Part shown: piece after piece, positions 52,343 through 64,000 of the stretch | Layout: each line of letters starts with the position of its first letter | Numbering within the stretch: the first letter of the stretch is position 1 | From: Vespa crabro | Taxonomy: Eukaryota; Arthropoda; Insecta; Hymenoptera; Vespidae | Direction of reading: 5' to 3' | DNA length: 64,000 bases | Assembly (NCBI RefSeq): GCF_910589235.1 | Contig: NC_060965.1 | Span: 310,001 to 374,000 of the forward strand | The notes under the pieces: model-generated | The model's input: only the letters and a program-made list of their open reading frames with translations | Database searches by the model: none | What the model was told of the DNA's origin: nothing | Made by a program: the position numbers and the translations under genes

Positions 52343-52385
52343 TGAATGGACATAATATTTGTACACAATTATGTTTGATGTTTTA

Positions 52386-55300
52386 TTAAATACCCATTGT
52401 TTCAAGGCATTTATTGGTGATATCTAGCTGATTATCCAAATTTAATTTTAGCATTATTAATTGAGGATCAATAGTATTCTGAAACATTCAAACAATAACA
52501 AATTATTAATTTTTTTAGTATTTTCTAAAAGGACTTTTTAATATTTTAATAACTCCATGGTAACCATTACCATGTAAGATGGTATAACTTGTGAAGTAGG
52601 AAGTTCTGATAAAACTGCTGGATCCTCTTCGTACATAGAATGAATATTTATTTTTACGTCTTTTACTGGTTTTTCTCCTTGAGAAGTTCTTAATGCTAAT
52701 CTTTCTCTATCATAAAAGAGGTATAATTTTTAATTTTATTAATTGCATGACTTTTGTAACTTTATTTTAACTGAGACATGTACCTCAATATTTACCTTGC
52801 TAAATGTAGTTTCTCTGAAGCAACTTTAGTTTCTCTTTGTGCTAATGCTTCAAGTTGCAATTGTAACTGACCAAGTCTTTCCTTATGCTGATCATCAATT
52901 TGATGTGCTTGTTTTAATGCCTTTATTCCTTCATCTCGTTTTGTTAATGCGAACTATTCAGCAATATATACAGTATATTAATATAAAAAAATATTTTTAT
53001 TTTATATTTATTTTTTTCTAATTAATAAGTACAATATCTTTCACCTGTGTTAAGTTTTCAAGCTCTTTAGCACGCACTATAAGTTCATTTTCTTTTCCTT
53101 GAATCTGATACTGTTGTATTTCGAGTTCTCTCATTTTTTCTTGCCATTTCAGTCTCTCCTGATTAGCGCGATTATTTGCACTTTGAGCAGCTTTTATAGC
53201 AGCTTCTAACTACAAATAAAAAATTAATAATATTTGTAAAATGTAAATACAATCTAATACATCTTCCGATACCTCTGCCTTTGCCATATCATCACATTTT
53301 AATCTATCAAAAACTTCTAATTTTGCACGTTCAGTTACAACTGCTTCTCTTTCTCGTGCAATTGCTTCTAATTGTCTCTCTTGTTCTTTTATCCATGCAT
53401 CCTTTAAACTCTACAAGCATTATATATTTATAATCGTACGTACATAAAAAGGAATTGAATTATGTTTGAAAGTATATTATTATACCTCTAAATGTTTATG
53501 TTCCCAAATTACTTTTTGTTCAAATATTTCTCTTTCTCTTGTTAATGTTTGCTCTTTTGTTTTAAGTCTTTCTTCTGCCTCATCATATTGTAGGCTTCGT
53601 TTTTGAATATCCGACGTAAGCTGTACAAATTGTAATTCAAGCTTTTTCATTGATTCAACTATTTCTTTACGTTCTTGTTCCAAGATTCCCTTTTCCCTTT
53701 CCGTACTTTGTCTTTCTGCTATAATTATTTGTAAAAAGTCATAAAATAAATGTAAAGAGGTATTATTATAAAATTATTATTAATATAAATTTGTTTATTT
53801 GACTTTATTTTAAAGCATACCTTCCAAATATTCCTTTTCTAATTTCAAATATTCGTCTTTTGTTTTATCAATTTTTTCGTCCTTTTTTTGTAATTTTTCG
53901 TGTACAGTTATTATATCGGTGATTAAAACACTAGTTTTATGCAACATCTCTTCCATATCTGATTTCAGAGTTGTTACAGCTGTTATTGCTAAATTTTCAC
54001 ATTCTTTAGCTCGAGATATATTTTCAAGAGTTTGCGAATGTTCCTTTTGCAAAATATTTATATTGATAGTATGCCTTTCACAAATTTCTTGAATGGACTT
54101 TACATGTTCTTTCTAGAAATATATAAATTAATTACTGTTTGTTTTAGAATCCATAGTATTAATAAGATTTAACGTTACTTTTAAATTTTCTATTTCTTCC
54201 TTATACGCCATTTCTATTTGTATTTTCTCTGCCTTAATTTTCTCAATTTGTAATTCATACTCATTTTGTAAAGTTACAATTTCATGACGAAATCTTTTTT
54301 CAAGTTTGTCCATTGTTTCTTGAAGGAATGTAATCTGCCTTTTACAAAAAGAAAATGACGCATATATATATATATATATATATACATATGTACACATAAA
54401 CTATATGTATTTCTAACATTTCATTAAATTTTATTTAAAATACTTATTTGTATGAATCTTCATGAATTATTAATTCGTATTCATGTCTTTCATTTAAGCC
54501 TTTCAGTGTATTTTCCAGATATAACTTTTCGGATTCTAGTTTATCTACAGATTTCTCTAAAATAATTTTGTCATCTTTCTCTTCTTTAGTATTCTCTGTA
54601 GTTTGATTCATTGAAAAATTAATGGGTATTGGCAAAGATGTGGGTTGAGCCATCAATGTCTTAAATATGAAAAAAATGGAAAGAAATCAAATATGGAGAT
54701 AGGTTAAAACTTATGTATCATTTTTAATAATTATTTGTCATTTCTTTAAATATGCAGTACATATATATCACTTACCTGAATATAACGATTAATACGCTCT
54801 TGTTGTTGTTTCATTTGTGCTTCAAGCAAGATTTGTCTGTCCATTTGTTTTTTAATAAGCATGTTAAATTGTTTTTCTTGTTCAGTTAATTTGTATTTTT
54901 GAGTCTCTATCAATTTACTTAATTGATCGTTCTGATGAGATAAAGTTGTAGCTGTTCTTAGTTCATGTTCTTGCTGTTGCATAGTCATAATTGCTGCATG
55001 TTGATCAAACTGTGTACTAATTAGTATCGGTAACTCCTCATGCTGTACGATTGTATTATTCATGTCATCGTTATTTGTCTCTATTGCATTGCTTGTGGTG
55101 TAATTATGACCTTTTATCTGAGAATTTTCCAAAGAATGCTTTTGTTGCATAATATCTTGTTCTATATTATGCAATGATGATTGTTCAACTTCCTGTAACT
55201 TTTTATTATCCGACATCTTTGTTCCACCTAGCCATTCCGGTAGATCTTGATTTGCTGATTTCTTTTTATTTGTATCTTCAGCAGTTTCAGCTTTTTTGGA

Positions 55301-56308
55301 TATCTTTATAATGAAAAACAATTTATTAGCCTAATAATATAGATGTATATTAATAATATTTAAAGGAACTTAAAAAAAGATTACCAATTCTGCTGTATAT
55401 TCAGTTTGAGGTGAGGTAAGTAAGCCTAAAGGATCATGAATTACATTGGCGCTTTTTCTTCCCCTACGAGATTCTCTAGAAGCAGAAACAGTAGGGGCGT
55501 ATCCAAGCATTGTAGATTTAACTGGATTATCTTCTTTGATAACATCTGTTGCGTATTCTGTAATAGTTTTTGTACCGAAACTATCAAGAGTCTGTTGAGA
55601 GTTGATATTCTGGATAGACGTCGAATGTTGTCTGTTTCCAAATAAGTCTTCTATTAATAATGATTTCTGTGATTTACCAGTTGCTGATTTCAATTTATTA
55701 AGAGAACTCGCTGCAGTACCATCGTTAATATAAGAAGTACTTTGAGTTTTATGTATATTTATTTGCTTCAATGGCTTGTTTTCAGAAATTATGGATTCAT
55801 CTTTCAAATCTAATTGACTATCTTGATTTAATGGACTTTTTACCAAATTAATGTTATCCGTACTTACATCCGACAATGGATGTATAGGTTTATCGCTTGA
55901 TCTGATACTGGACGCAGAACTGGTTATAGTTTTTATACCAAATAAACTTTCCATTAAAGTACTTTTAGTATTTTGTGTAATTACATTCTTTTGCTTTAAT
56001 GGTATTTCTTCTTCATCTGATATTAAATCTGCTAAAGGATCTTCTTTATTGAAATCTGTGAAAAAAAAAAGTTTTTATTTTCAATATATGTTCAGAACAA
56101 AGTATTTAATATGATTCAAACCTTTGAATAGAACCTTTTTCTTGATATCTGTATCATTTAATAATGTAGAATCTTCAGTATTTATTTTAGTGCGACTTGA
56201 TTTTTTAAATGAACTATTAAGTAAACTGTTATCTAGATTGTCGATATCTTCTACTATACGTGCAATTTCTTCCGGATTTATATCTGAATCATCAGAAAGA
56301 TCAGCCAT
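52386..56308 (-). CDS. FBF1: Fas-binding factor 1 homologue, ciliary transition-fibre protein
   Basis: FBF1 (albatross) sits on distal appendages/transition fibres of the basal body and is needed for ciliary entry of IFT. Twelve exons in transcript order: 56122-56308, 55385-56055, 54776-55303, 54448-54659, 54179-54338, 53821-54112, 53486-53718, 53273-53410, 53045-53209, 52796-52953, 52571-52706, 52386-52478. They join to 990 aa. N-terminal landmarks are DPLADLISDEEE, repeated SLFG/DLFG motifs, GYAPTVSAS, DPLGLL and DLPEWLGG, matching the FBF1 pattern; from about 390 on it is almost all coiled coil. Intron 4 begins ATAAGT instead of GTAAGT (donor at 54442-54447); only this border, with AG at 54339-54340, keeps the frame. 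A GT two bases further in would follow a TAA codon. The ATG comes right after a likely 5' UTR splice acceptor. Confidence 0.88.
54359..54383. repeat. (TA)n microsatellite in FBF1 intron 4
   Basis: The run lies inside the short intron that has the ATAAGT donor, close to its acceptor. Confidence 0.9.
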
Positions 56309-56609
56309 CTGTAGAAAATATAAAGATTTCTTGTTACCGAATAAATTTTAATAATGAATTATTAGATTACATTTATAAAATAAAATTTATCTTTATATTG
56401 TAATTACCAAGAGCAAAGTTTACCTCGTAGACAGTAAGTATAAAATTACTATATCAAATTATTAAAGAAAATCGGAGAAAAAAGTAATAACTGTGTAATA
56501 CATAACATTACTCGATATCGAGTATACATGTGGTATTCATGTTTGACGGTCAGGTAAAGCTATCGTATTCGGATAGTAGCGTCTGTTTACATACACGATC
56601 AGCTGTGTC

Positions 56610-56623
56610 ATCACCATGGTAAC
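56610..56623. promoter_or_regulatory. RFX X-box
   Basis: The 14 bases ATCACCATGGTAAC fit every position of the ciliary X-box consensus RYYNYYWWRRNRAC and are nearly palindromic. The site lies about 300 bp upstream of the FBF1 start codon and close to its inferred transcription start. RFX factors drive ciliary genes in animals, so this matches the role of FBF1. Confidence 0.6.
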
Positions 56624-56666
56624 GAAATTGCGACGCCCCTGACATATGATGATTGGTTAGCTGAGA

Positions 56667-56676
56667 GTCACGTGAC
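56667..56676. promoter_or_regulatory. CLEAR-type palindrome GTCACGTGAC
   Basis: It lies 87 bp upstream of the EMC8 start codon and is identical over all ten bases to the site at 23945-23954. It is a candidate site for MITF/TFEB, USF or Mondo-Mlx type bHLH-zip factors. Confidence 0.5.
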
Positions 56677-56762
56677 GCTAAAAGGGAAGCGAATCATTTG
56701 AGAAAGCATGACGTGGGTAATCATATGTTCATCTTCTGCAATATAGTTCGTTGTCAGTGAAA

Positions 56763-57817
56763 ATGGCAGACGTTATCTTTTCTCCTCGTGCTTATTGTAA
56801 AATAATCTTGCACGCTGCAAAGTATCCACATTGTGCTATCAATGGTTTGTTACTTGCTAGATTAAAAAATAAAAACGATGGAAAATCCCCGGAATTACGT
56901 ATCGAAGATGCAATCCCGCTGTTTCATATTTGTCTGCATGTTTCGCCAATGGCGGAAATTGCACTTACCCTTGTAAGTATTTTATGAGTACTTTTTATGT
57001 AATCATTTCCTTTAAGGTCATATAGGAAACATTGTATTTATTACCATCAATTAGTATCAATAGTAACGTATCGATAATAGTGTATAATATCTATCCTAAT
57101 CTAACTGTCATATTTTGAGGTTATAGTTCTCGAGCGACTTATGTTTTGATTTAAACGATATAATTAATCGTTATAGGTGGATCAGTTAGCTACGAGTAAA
57201 GGTCTAATATTGGCAGGTTATTATCTTGCAAATGAAAATATTAATGATTTAAGGTAAACATCCCTTTTGTATAGCCAATCGTGTATGTTTATCTTTTTTG
57301 TTACTTTCTATAATAAATATATTGTTATTTCCCAATACAGTACAGACAGACCAGCTCACAGAATAGCAGATAAAATAGCAGAAAACTGTAGTGGTGCTGT
57401 ACTTGTTGTGGTAGGCATAATCATGCTTGTATTACAATTATATCATTACACCAGTTTTATCCTTTGCTTTTTTACTAGGTAGATAATAAAGAGATGACAC
57501 TTAATATGACCTCAAGCCCGTTACGTATCTCACAGTATGTGGATGGAAAATGGAAAGTCAAAGACAAGTCCAAGTAATATATTTTATAAGATATTCGTTT
57601 ATAAATTATTTTTGATGTTATAAAAGGTTGCTTAATTCCTTACAGCATATTTTATGAAGGGGGAGTTGCTCCTACGGATGCGCTATATTCTTTATTGGAG
57701 GGGGAACAATATCGTAATCTTGTTGACTTCGATAATCATCTGGACAACATTACTTTGGATTGGCAAAATCATAAACTTAATAAAGTTATAGATGAAACTG
57801 TGGAGGAGCATGAATAG
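56763..57817 (+). CDS. EMC8: ER membrane protein complex subunit 8/9
   Basis: EMC8/9 is a cytosolic subunit of the EMC, which inserts tail-anchored and multipass proteins into the ER membrane. Five exons (56763-56972, 57177-57253, 57341-57410, 57479-57573, 57646-57817) join to 207 aa; human EMC8 has 210. It is an MPN-fold protein without the metalloprotease JAMM motif. Landmarks are RAYCKIILHAAKYPHCAING, IPLFHICLHVSPMAEIALTL, GLILAGYYLANENINDLS, RIADKIAENCSGAVLVVVDN and FDNHLDNITLDWQN. The ATG is the first after the promoter motifs and gives the family start MADVIFSPRAY. It shares a bidirectional promoter with FBF1. Confidence 0.96.
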
Positions 57818-60800
57818 AAGAAACCAAAAAAGTGTTCTATTGGAAAACTATCATTTTATTTGTACCTTACACCGTATCACATCTGTATCTTATCAAATTT
57901 CGATAAAATAACAAATGTACATATGCCATAGAGTTTATAAACAGCTATTTCTTGTTTTTAGATGACGAGGTTTCTTTACTAATTCCTTTCATATACTAAT
58001 TATACTTGGATCCATTAAAATAAAATTGAAAAATGTCATAATTAAAAAAATGTTGACCAAAAAGGTGGAATAATGAAGAATGCAAAGTATAAAGCCTTAG
58101 TGCCAGGAACAAATTTTTATTAATTGTCTCGTAGCTTCGATATAGTTTTTGTAGTGTATCGATCTATAACGAAGTACAAGGACAATATTTTATGATAAAT
58201 GAATATCATAGTCCATTTTACTGGATGTGAATGCCCCTTTGTGAAGATAGAAAAATTTTCTTTTTTTTTTTTTTTCTCTCGAACCTATCACACACCCTTT
58301 TTCTATAAGCGTATAATGGATCGCGATACGGCTTTGCATAGATTCAGGTACAGAAATTTTTTCAAAGTTTCGTGCGATTTGTCGATTAGAGGAAGCGAAA
58401 ATATTCACTCCATTGATTTTTATAGATTTATTATAAATGCACATGGAAAAATATTGCATGTTTTTGCTTTAACGTTTTAACTTTGCTCTGTGACTAAAAG
58501 CTAACCAAAAGTATCTTCCAATAATATACGATATGAATTGAACTATGCAGTATTCGCAAAATTTGGCGATTTCTTTAACGATTGCACTTGCATAGTTATC
58601 TTTCTTCGAACGTTTTTTCGGCAGATGTTAAAAAAAATATTTCTTGAGTTTAGTCATTAGAATCCTTTTAATCCCTCCGTACACGTATTTTCTTACTTTT
58701 GTGCATGTATAATTTTGCATATCTCACTTTAAACGCGTGACATTCCAAGTAAAGTACTTCTCTCTCTCTCTCTCTCTCTCCCTCTCTCTCTCTCTCTCTG
58801 TTACACTCCTGGATTTATAAAAATGTATGAAAGACGTGTACGTTATCGAATGAAAAGATTAACTTAAGATGAAATTCGAAATGGTTTAATACATGTAAAG
58901 GTAAACGAACGAACATAGGTTTTTTTTCATAGTGATGGTTATGAAATTATATGTGCTAAGCTTTCTCAAACTTTATTTCTATTTCAATGATGCGAGTATA
59001 ATACTTTTCAATTAACATTAGACAATTCATCGAGATGTAACACCGACGAACGATGATATGAAATGTAGTGCGTTTAAATAAGACGCATCACAGATTTATT
59101 CGGATGTATCAAAAATACTTGAACGAATGCAACGGTGCATTTATGTCCATCTATGAATATCTAAAACGATTGACTTTGTAAGCTGATCGCATGATCGACG
59201 TATGTGTATATGTCGATATATGTATGTAAAATTTTTTATATGCTCATCTCATACATATTTATAGTTATCAACAACGTATAAATTCAACGTTAAATTGTTG
59301 TTCACACAACAAAAATGTTGTTCACATTTGAGCGATTTGTTTCATATATCGCTCCATTTCACTATAAACGATACATATAATAATCGAACAGTTTGGATTA
59401 CTTCGCAGGTTGGGACGATCGTGAAATAAAATTGTAGACTTCACACTTGTACATTATAATGAATGGTATAGAGTCGTTCGAATATGCTTCATAGTCGTGT
59501 CATGGTCGTTTAGAAACAAGATTCGAAAAAGAGATTAGATTACATTTCAATGAAATAATTTCAAGTAGTATATTCCTCATGAGACGAGTACGATTCGAAT
59601 GGAATTATTGAAAATGAACTGCATGCGTAACGTTTACATTTCTTAATAATCATGATCAGCATTTCTAAGTTAAATCATAGAATATCTTAATTGGTAATTA
59701 GCCATTTCTATGTGAGTAACAAAGTTATGTGTTAGGGCGTAGCATTTAATCGTTCATATTGTAATTAACATTCCATATATTCTATGCATTTATTCTCCGA
59801 GAATAGATGACAACGAGAGGAGGAGGAGAGAATAGAAAAATAAATGAAGTAGATTGAAAATTTCATGTAACATCATTAACGACGTTCTTTGTTATTTCAT
59901 TAATCTTTGTTATTTCATTAAGCCAAGAATTTTGAATCGCTCGATATAACCGACGTAATAACCAACCGTAAAAAAATAATTGATACCGTCTCACGAACGC
60001 GTACATATGTTGATTTCAAAACTTTTATCGACCAGCGATCTATTGATATGAAACAATGATACAATTTTATATAGTTTCGTTATAGAAAACTTTCCTTTCC
60101 AAGTGCTGCTTCTAAACTTTGATATTTTTTAATAAAAAAATCGCACGTACTTGCGTTAAATAGATATTTTCTTCTTCCGATCGATATTTTTATAAATCCT
60201 CGACACAACAATTCGTCGTTCTTTATTACAATTTCGAAATTTCATTACACACGTTTAGAAATTGCCAAAGAACACGAATAAAGTTTTCATGGAGCATCTA
60301 TGTACGTAATAAATATTGCGCGCGATTAGGGCACGCGAACGCATTGTAAAAAAGTAGAATATTGCAACAATAAAATATGTTACTTTTTAGGATGTTTTGT
60401 CTGCGCTTTCGAACAAGCGGATTATTCGAAGAGCTTTTCTTAGATAAGTACGAATTTTTAACACGTTTTCTTCGTTTGATTTTCTTAATATAATGGCCAA
60501 TTAATTTTTCACTTGTATATTTTCGTTTCGACAACGAAATATTTCGATCAATAATATTTTTACGCGATTCATCGCACCGATCTACTCGCATTAATATTAT
60601 ATATTTACTTCAGTTAAGCCGCTTGTCCGTGAAAATATAACAAGTATACTACAGATTCTCGTATGGTTAATGTTTGACAGACGATGGAAAACCTTCTTCG
60701 AGAATGTTACTCTTCGATTTCGAAGCGATCTGACGCATCGATATCCTACTTTCTAAATATCTATATACGGGAAGAGTCGTATATGATCTTTACGCGACAG

Positions 60801-61489
60801 TAATTAATTACAGAGAGATATAGTAGATGCTTTTACTTTTTTTCTTTCTTTTTTCGAATCGAAAGCGTATCATGAAGATTTCGCAGAAAGAATGATCAAA
60901 CGTTCTTTCTAATTTTCGAAAGGCGCACAAAAATACGATTACAATTTATTGCATTTATCGTCTAGTCTACGCGATCTTTTTTTTTTGGTTCCTTCAGTAT
61001 CATCGCAGCACAGTGGAATTAATTGCCCTAAATACACAGTGATTGCTTGGATAAAAACATCGCTTTACGCCGTTTTTACTTTCGCGTTCATCTTATTCAC
61101 TTAGCGAATACGCAAGTTCCTATGAAAACAATAATATATTCGGTGTTATTACAAAATATTACAACTAATATAACAGCCAGTATCCGGTACTTAAATCGGT
61201 GGATACATATTTATGTATGTATTTGTTAATATGTGATTGTTAAGAACGAGAAAGTAGTCTGTACATTTCCTCTTTAATCATTGTTTTTCTTCTAAATTTA
61301 TAGGAAAAAGAAATTTCGATAATTGCAAACGCAACGATGAGAGACTATTTGTAAGATAAAGAGAAAAGAATCATTTAATAAATAAATTTGAGCGAGTCTT
61401 AAAAACACGCATGCCAAATTTCGCGCTACTTTTTTTTCCTCTTTTCATTATATATCAATCATTACTTGTAAATCGTGCGTGTGCTTGTG

Positions 61490-61535
<46 letters not shown>

Positions 61536-61550
61536 TTTACAATATATATA

Positions 61551-61583
<33 letters not shown>

Positions 61584-61600
61584 ATATATTTTTTTTCATT
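61490..61600. repeat. (TA)n and (GTAT)n microsatellites
   Basis: (TA)n at about 61491-61530 and 61543-61558 is followed by (GTAT)n to about 61582. Confidence 0.9.
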
Positions 61601-62338
61601 AATCTACATATAACTACGTATTATTCTCTTTGAAAACCCCTCGTAACAACGTGACACTCGGCCATGTGTATATATATATATATATATATGTACACATGTT
61701 TATATGTATACTTTTCAGAGTGTCAACAACGATTCGCGATAAATAGCGCGATCCTGCTACAAAGCCAACAATTATTTGGACGGTTGCGAACAAAATTGGT
61801 GATGGGATAACGTGATAAAACAACATATCACACTTTGCTTCTAGAATTTCCTTCGAATTCTCATCGTATGTTTACTTATCAGAAAAATTTTCTTTTGAGT
61901 AAAACCTTCTTACTTTTTTACTCGACCTATTGAGTTTTTTTTTGTCTTTCGTACCGATACCACGACGATTAATGATTTTACAAACGTACAAAATCGGTCA
62001 AAGTTTTTTTCTTTCCCATCAATGTATTATCAATCTCGCGAATTACCAACATAAATACTCTCGACCCGTTAAACCCGTATGATATACAAATTAGCCAGCG
62101 TTTTTCTGCCTCTTGGCCGCGGGATGTCATATTACTCATTGACATCGTATAAGGCGACTGATTAACCCAATAAGTAGTAAGTATACACCGAATTCGAGGT
62201 GAAGCGGAGATGCAGAAACGATCGCAGATTGGCGGATTATTATTAGACCTATTTTAAAAAAAGCAGTATCGGTCCTAATATTTCCCATGGTCTTACTTGA
62301 CGATCGTGAAGCAGCCACCTTAAAATTAAGAAAGAAAG

Positions 62339-62344
<6 letters not shown>

Positions 62345-62393
<49 letters not shown>
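62345..62393. repeat. (GA)n microsatellite
   Basis: About 24 GA units lie 140 bp beyond the stop codon of the phosphatase gene, presumably in its 3' UTR. Confidence 0.95.
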
Positions 62394-62396
<3 letters not shown>

Positions 62397-62534
62397 AAAA
62401 AGTTGTCAAGGAAGAGAAGAAATTCAAGACAAAGCGTCTTGAATACAAGTTGAAGAGATCTGCACCGTTTCTCTCGTGGATGATGTTTCTCGGCTTCATT
62501 CCAGAAGACTGAAAAGAGTGATCTTGTTGTGCTG

Positions 62535-64000
62535 CTACGTCATCGAGGAATGAGCTTCCGATGGTACAGGTAATTGCGGTGTTTGCCGGGAGAGTCGCCT
62601 CGGCCATCGTTGAGGCGATACCGGAGGTGTCGGCCTTGGTGTGGTCGGTGCTGATCCCGCTGTTAATCTCCAGTTACTACCGGAAAGTGTAATGGACCTG
62701 CCAACGGCAGCTAAATTCGTATTACTGCTACTGCAAGCTACGGCAGCTGATAAATCCACCCTCGAAACGGCCCTATGAATATAGATTTTCTCACATTAAC
62801 GTCTTTCGATGAATTTCATTGCCATTGTACTTTTGACATGTTTATAGATAACGAGATAATTTATGAATTAATAAATCTTATATAATCGTGGGTTGCGCGT
62901 TCCATCATCGATATGAAATTTTTGTCGATTCTTTTTAATAGGCAACGTACTAGTACACACGCGGTGTATTCTGTTGCCTATCATGAAGAATCAAACAAGT
63001 TTTTACCGATAGATAGTGCTCGGGAGCAACGTTATCGACGAAGTACGAAGTGCGTTCTGCTTTCAGGCGCGGGACATTAAAAAATACAAGATTGTGGATT
63101 ACCTGGAGGGAGGCGCAGATCCGGTGTAAGAATGTAAACCTGCTGGACCGCTTCTTGGCCGAGTAGTAGACATAACGCTGGCTGATCTAGGTAGGGCTGG
63201 CGAGGGTGGTGCGGATGGAAGCATTCTTGGCGTTTGTGGTGGTGTTCTACCAGGTGTCAAATTTCCGGAACTACTGGAGGACGATCGTCTTCTGGGAGTC
63301 CTTTGAAAGGGAGTTGAAATTTGGTTTGTAAGTACTTTATTGCTCGACGATCAAATGGTTCAATCAATTTTTATTTCAAATGATATATAATAATATAATA
63401 AATAGAGGAATACAGGGTATTTACCTCTTGGACGGTTGACGGCAGAGACCAGTGGGACAAGGTCGGCCCATGGCACATTTGCCTTCGCAAACTTCTCGTG
63501 CTTGCACCAACGCCTCGTAATTTTTAAGAGTGGCTCTACATGCTTCCGCATCGGATTCTGCGAGTGCGAGACTAGGAAATCGTTCCTTCAATCTTCGTCG
63601 TTCCTGTCGATCGAATTAAACGATTACGTCGTATGCAAGTTTGCAAATTTTATAAGAATTAATATTAAGAGATTTATTTTTGTAAATCATATGATACGTT
63701 TCTTAAGACAATTAAAATAGAAACTTGAATCGTTCGATTTGTAAGCGAGGAAGAACTTCTTATTATGAAACTTGACTTGAAGAAAGGCGATATTATTGTA
63801 TTTCCACTTCGTATTCCTTTGTATTTCCATTTTTTAAGGGGCAATTTGTAATGCAAATTCTCAATGTCTCCGTTATTCTCCGAAATATCAACAAGATTTC
63901 CTTGTATGTGAACGTACCTCCTGAAGACGGCTCGATTCAAAGTCCTCGAGCTGTTGTTGAAAGCCAGCGTTTGGGTTGGCGATAGAACGACCTACTCTCA
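62535..64000 (-). CDS. Dual-specificity phosphatase 15/22-like protein, 3' part
   Basis: Only the C-terminal part of the gene is present; it continues beyond the right edge. Exons in transcript order: 63918 to at least 64000, 63425-63603, 63103-63300, 62535-62772. They join in one frame. The first visible residues, RVGRSIANPNAGFQQQLEDF, match the end of the catalytic domain of DUSP15/DUSP22 (JSP1-type) phosphatases, just after the active-site loop, which itself is outside the window. ERRRLKERFPSLALAESD and a Cys-containing block CEGKCAMGRPCPTGLC follow, then a long Ser/Pro/Thr/Arg-rich tail to the TAG at 62535. The vertebrate enzymes lack such a tail; insect homologues appear to have long C-terminal extensions. 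It may act on JNK-pathway components. Confidence 0.82.

Larger units (their letters stand above)
56309..56762. promoter_or_regulatory. Bidirectional promoter of FBF1 and EMC8
   Basis: Only 454 bp separate the divergent start codons. On minus a GTAAAC donor at about 56419-56424 and the AG before the FBF1 ATG suggest a short 5' UTR intron, which places FBF1 transcription start in the 56430-56560 range. An inverted CCAAT (ATTGG, about 56652-56656), an X-box and a CLEAR-type palindrome lie within 70 bp on the EMC8 side. Confidence 0.6.
57818..62534. other. AT desert between EMC8 and the DUSP gene; probable 3' UTRs
   Basis: Both neighbours end into this 4.7 kb and no coding exon is recognised. 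It contains (CT)n at about 58759-58799, TA/GTAT repeats at about 61490-61600 and 61671-61690, and (GA)n at about 62345-62393. The interval 62100-62534 is somewhat richer in CpG and is probably 3' UTR of the phosphatase. Confidence 0.55.

Noticed and set aside
1..64000. Search for CRISPR arrays, bacterial operons, rRNA and tRNA genes.
   Set aside because: The window is eukaryotic; the tandem repeats seen are microsatellites without spacers, and no tRNA-like A and B boxes were spotted by eye. A tRNAscan run would settle the latter.

Overview
The window is nuclear DNA of an insect: AT-rich, many small introns with GT-AG borders, long AT deserts, and very many dinucleotide and trinucleotide microsatellites. 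The gene set (a gustatory-receptor gene, a mitochondrial-clan P450, insect-like BRWD and Spot14-type genes) together with AT-rich but CpG-containing sequence suggests a hymenopteran. That last step is inference, because no species marker is visible.

Layout, left to right. 1-5289 has no recognised protein gene; it holds a CpG-rich promoter-like zone at about 3.1-4.25 kb with three CCAAT boxes. Nop10 (+, 5290-5648) follows, then a 3.6 kb desert. TRAPPC10 (-, 12 exons, 9245-14456) and intronless Ada3 (+, 15348-16730) diverge from a 0.9 kb shared promoter. A gustatory-receptor gene (+, 17550-19520) has all splice sites intact but one in-frame TGA. It converges on an 11-exon mitochondrial-clan cytochrome P450 (-, 19866-22574). 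A MID1IP1/Spot14 homologue (+, 24292-28235) has one 3.3 kb intron full of microsatellites. About 7 kb of desert follows. Next come the 22-exon BRWD3/PHIP homologue (-, 35173-43583), DHDDS (+, 46083-47343), intronless Hook (-, 48465-50573), an unrecognised 179-aa coiled-coil gene (+, 51330-52300), the ciliary transition-fibre gene FBF1 (-, 52386-56308), EMC8 (+, 56763-57817), another 4.7 kb desert, and the 3' part of a DUSP15/22-type phosphatase (-, 62535 to beyond 64000).

The gene models were assembled by hand from splice borders and family knowledge. Every complete multi-exon model has a length divisible by three, which supports the exon borders. The genes are mostly housekeeping: pseudouridylation, vesicle tethering, histone acetylation and reading, dolichol synthesis, dynein cargo adaptation, ER membrane-protein insertion. 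I see no operon-like system and no intact mobile element.

The points most worth a second look are: an ATAAGT (not GTAAGT) donor in FBF1, which keeps the frame where a GT donor would give a stop; a perfect RFX X-box in the FBF1/EMC8 promoter; the same 10-bp CLEAR-type palindrome upstream of EMC8 and of MID1IP1; loss of the acid/threonine pair in the P450 I-helix; and the single TGA in the gustatory receptor.
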